Program-made: the position numbers and the translations under genes
In this document: piece by piece, positions 62,484 to 64,000 of the stretch
Position numbering within the stretch: the stretch's first letter is position 1
Layout of the letters: the number at the start of each line of letters is the position of its first letter
From: Pseudoflavitalea sp. G-6-1-2
Lineage (GTDB): Bacteria; Bacteroidota; Bacteroidia; Chitinophagales; Chitinophagaceae
Direction: 5' to 3'
Assembly (NCBI RefSeq): GCF_012927185.1
Contig: NZ_JABBGB010000003.1
Span: 310,001-374,000 of the forward strand
Length of the DNA stretch: 64,000 nucleotides
The notes under the pieces: generated by a model
Told to the model about the DNA's origin: nothing
The model's input: only the letters and a program-made list of their open reading frames with translations
Database searches by the model: none

Positions 62484-63383
62484 ATGAAACGTCTGATAAA
62501 TTATACCGCTATACTTATACTGCTGCTGGCCACGGCCTGCAAAAAAGAAGCAGCACTCACGCCCACGGAAAAACCGGAAGATGTGTATGGCGATCATACG
62601 CTTCCGCAGGGAAATCATCCCTATGATGCGGATATACTGGCCTTCTTCAAAAAGTACAATACCCTTGTTCTGTATAAATACAAACCCAATGATCTCTATC
62701 ACAATCAGGCCGATTGGCTGGGTGGGGCCTATGATGCCACCACCAATAAAACAAGAGGAGGACTTTTTGATGTACCGCCAGACGAGGCTTATGTTGGGAA
62801 GCAGCTGGATCTGATGAAAGAAGTGATGCTGAAGTTCTATCCTGATGACTTTCTGTTGAAGGGCCTGCCAAAGAAGGTTTTTCTTGTAGATAGCTTCTTC
62901 CTTGCTGATAATGGAACGGGCACACCGCAATATAACCTGAGAGAGAATTTCTATGCGTATTCAGGAGGCGATTATTTACTCTTTACTTATGGGGGCAGCC
63001 GGGTAGAGACCATTACGCAGGATGAGAAGAATCTGCTGAAAGGAAAAGCGAATACAGTATGGCTGTCGACCCTTACCGAACGACAGATCGTAAAGAGGCA
63101 GTCGGCCTTTCATGCACTTACAGACTATAACAATATCGATTACTGGTATCCGCAGGAGCAGGGCATCATCGATTATTACAGAAGCACGCCGGAGAAAGAC
63201 TGGAACTGTTTTATTGAGACCATCGTTTCAAAACCTTACAGCGAGCTGATTGCGCCGGGCGGCGAGCTGCATCCATCCTTCGATACAAAAGGACTTATCA
63301 GAAAGAAATACGACATCCTTATCAATTATTTTCTGAACGCATTCGGTATAGACCTGCAGGCTATCGGAAATGCGGGACATTGA
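62484..63383 (+). CDS. Mx1 metallopeptidase-like lipoprotein lacking a visible zinc motif
   Basis: The 299-residue lipoprotein has a lipobox at Cys19 (LATACKKE). The ordering AFFKKYNTLVLYKYKPND, then LPKKVFLVDSFFL, and the C-terminal IRKKYDILINYFLNAFGIDL resembles the putative zinc-binding peptidases (Mx1 group) that accompany susCD in many Bacteroidota. The HExxH expected in the middle is missing; the region instead reads TERQIVKRQSAFHALTDYNN. It may therefore be a binding protein derived from a peptidase. It lies 30 bases after susD and 34 before the ABC ATPase gene. Confidence 0.65.
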   Translation: MKRLINYTAILILLLATACKKEAALTPTEKPEDVYGDHTLPQGNHPYDADILAFFKKYNTLVLYKYKPNDLYHNQADWLGGAYDATTNKTRGGLFDVPPDEAYVGKQLDLMKEVMLKFYPDDFLLKGLPKKVFLVDSFFLADNGTGTPQYNLRENFYAYSGGDYLLFTYGGSRVETITQDEKNLLKGKANTVWLSTLTERQIVKRQSAFHALTDYNNIDYWYPQEQGIIDYYRSTPEKDWNCFIETIVSKPYSELIAPGGELHPSFDTKGLIRKKYDILINYFLNAFGIDLQAIGNAGH

Positions 63384-63417
63384 TTACCCTAACAAACTAA
63401 AAGAGCAGCATAAGATT

Positions 63418-64000
63418 ATGGAAGGCCCGATAGTGAAAGTAGAAAAATTATCGCACCGCTACAGTGTACAGTGGGCGATACGCGATATCAACTTTGAGAT
63501 CAGCAAAAACGGCATCTATGGTCTGCTGGGATCAAACGGAGCAGGTAAATCCACCACCATGAATATCATGTGTGGCGTATTGAAACAAACCGAAGGTGAT
63601 GTTTTCATCAAGGGCATCAGCATGCGGAATAATCCGGTGGAAGCGAAGCGGCATATTGGTTTTCTTCCGCAGAAACCGCCGCTGCATGTGGATCTCACCG
63701 TGGAGGAGTACCTGAGGTATTGTGCCAGGCTTCGCTTCATTCCCGTGCCAGAGATTGCAAAGGCAGTGGATGCAGTGATGGATCGCTGTGCTATCTCACA
63801 CTTCAAAAAAAGACTGATCCGCAACTTGTCCGGTGGTTATCAGCAACGGGTGGGCATTGCACAGGCCATCATCCACAATCCTGAATTTGTGGTACTGGAT
63901 GAACCAACCAATGGCCTCGACCCCAATCAGATCATTGAGATCAGAAGACTGGTGAAAGAGATCGGGGAAGAACGTACCGTGATCCTTTCCACCCATATTC
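63418..64000 (+). CDS. ABC transporter ATP-binding protein, N-terminal part
   Basis: The frame is open to the end of the window (194 residues seen). Walker A is GSNGAGKST at 38-46, the signature is LSGGYQQR at 137-144, Walker B is FVVLDEP at 157-163, and the D-loop NGLDP and switch region STHI follow. It resembles the CcmA/GldA-like importers-exporters of drug, lipid or gliding-motility systems; which one cannot be decided without the permease gene. It starts 34 bases after the peptidase-like lipoprotein gene and is probably in the locus 2 transcript. Confidence 0.92.
   Translation, partial: MEGPIVKVEKLSHRYSVQWAIRDINFEISKNGIYGLLGSNGAGKSTTMNIMCGVLKQTEGDVFIKGISMRNNPVEAKRHIGFLPQKPPLHVDLTVEEYLRYCARLRFIPVPEIAKAVDAVMDRCAISHFKKRLIRNLSGGYQQRVGIAQAIIHNPEFVVLDEPTNGLDPNQIIEIRRLVKEIGEERTVILSTHI

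Noticed and set aside
63418-64000. Naming the terminal ABC ATPase gldA
   Set aside because: Only general ABC motifs are visible and no gld genes are in the window; the name would be a guess.
1-64000. CRISPR array, insertion sequence, prophage or integrase
   Set aside because: No regularly spaced repeats, transposase, integrase or phage structural genes were seen on either strand.

Overview
The window looks like chromosomal DNA from a member of the Bacteroidota, most probably family Chitinophagaceae. This rests on three things: two complete ECF sigma / FecR anti-sigma / SusC / SusD loci, many lipoproteins and secreted proteins of Bacteroidota-typical families (DUF4843, PKD-like, BACON, DUF4421, TlpA with an N-terminal extension), and promoter sequences of the Bacteroidota type (TTTG, about 20 bases, TAnnTTTG). 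It is gene-dense with short gaps. I see no insertion sequence, phage, CRISPR array or rRNA.

Region by region. 1-4.9 kb is housekeeping: the 3' end of rpoC with a strong terminator, an OmpH/Skp-like protein, an APC amino-acid permease closely coupled to a heptose-7-phosphate kinase (rfaE1/hldE1), and ribonuclease Z. 4.9-15.5 kb is nutrient-uptake locus 1: ECF sigma, FecR, SusC with an STN domain, SusD, a DUF4843 lipoprotein, a PKD-like lipoprotein and a TlpA-type thioredoxin, closed by a terminator shared with convergent dapA. 15.5-19.1 kb holds dapA, accA and a tRNA-Asp. The tRNA is followed by an AT-richer orphan gene lying between two imperfect copies of the tRNA terminator. 19.1-33.2 kb is a mixed set of peptidases (M49-like, S9), a serine hydrolase, AraC regulators, a VOC protein, a TonB-dependent receptor, a SRPBCC protein and a divergent MFS efflux pump / TetR pair with a visible operator.

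33.2-40.7 kb holds fabF, an MtfA-like peptidase and gluQ, which is divergent from a second, identical tRNA-Asp. GluQ-RS is known to modify tRNA-Asp, so enzyme gene and substrate gene are neighbours. Then come an alpha/beta hydrolase, an AI-2E family permease, and an SDR / phytanoyl-CoA dioxygenase pair. 40.9-55.3 kb carries a Crp/Fnr regulator, a mono-haem lipoprotein-like protein of unknown role, a BACON plus seven-repeat propeller lipoprotein, a second TlpA protein, a Tat-exported phospholipase C, an AraC/SDR pair, several small secreted proteins, a DUF4421 protein, an apparent Sm-like/CsgG-like fusion and an AlkD-type repair protein.

55.5-64 kb is nutrient-uptake locus 2: ECF sigma, FecR, SusC with STN, SusD, then a lipoprotein resembling the Mx1 metallopeptidase family but with no visible HExxH. 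It runs directly into an ABC-transporter ATPase that continues past the window end. In both loci the expected logic is that the SusC STN domain reports substrate binding to periplasmic FecR, which releases the sigma factor. Substrates cannot be read from the sequence. The least explained parts are the tRNA-Asp-associated island, the recurring GGYTCRCA/TGTGAGCC terminator family, the degenerate peptidase-like lipoprotein and the fusion protein at 53.7 kb.
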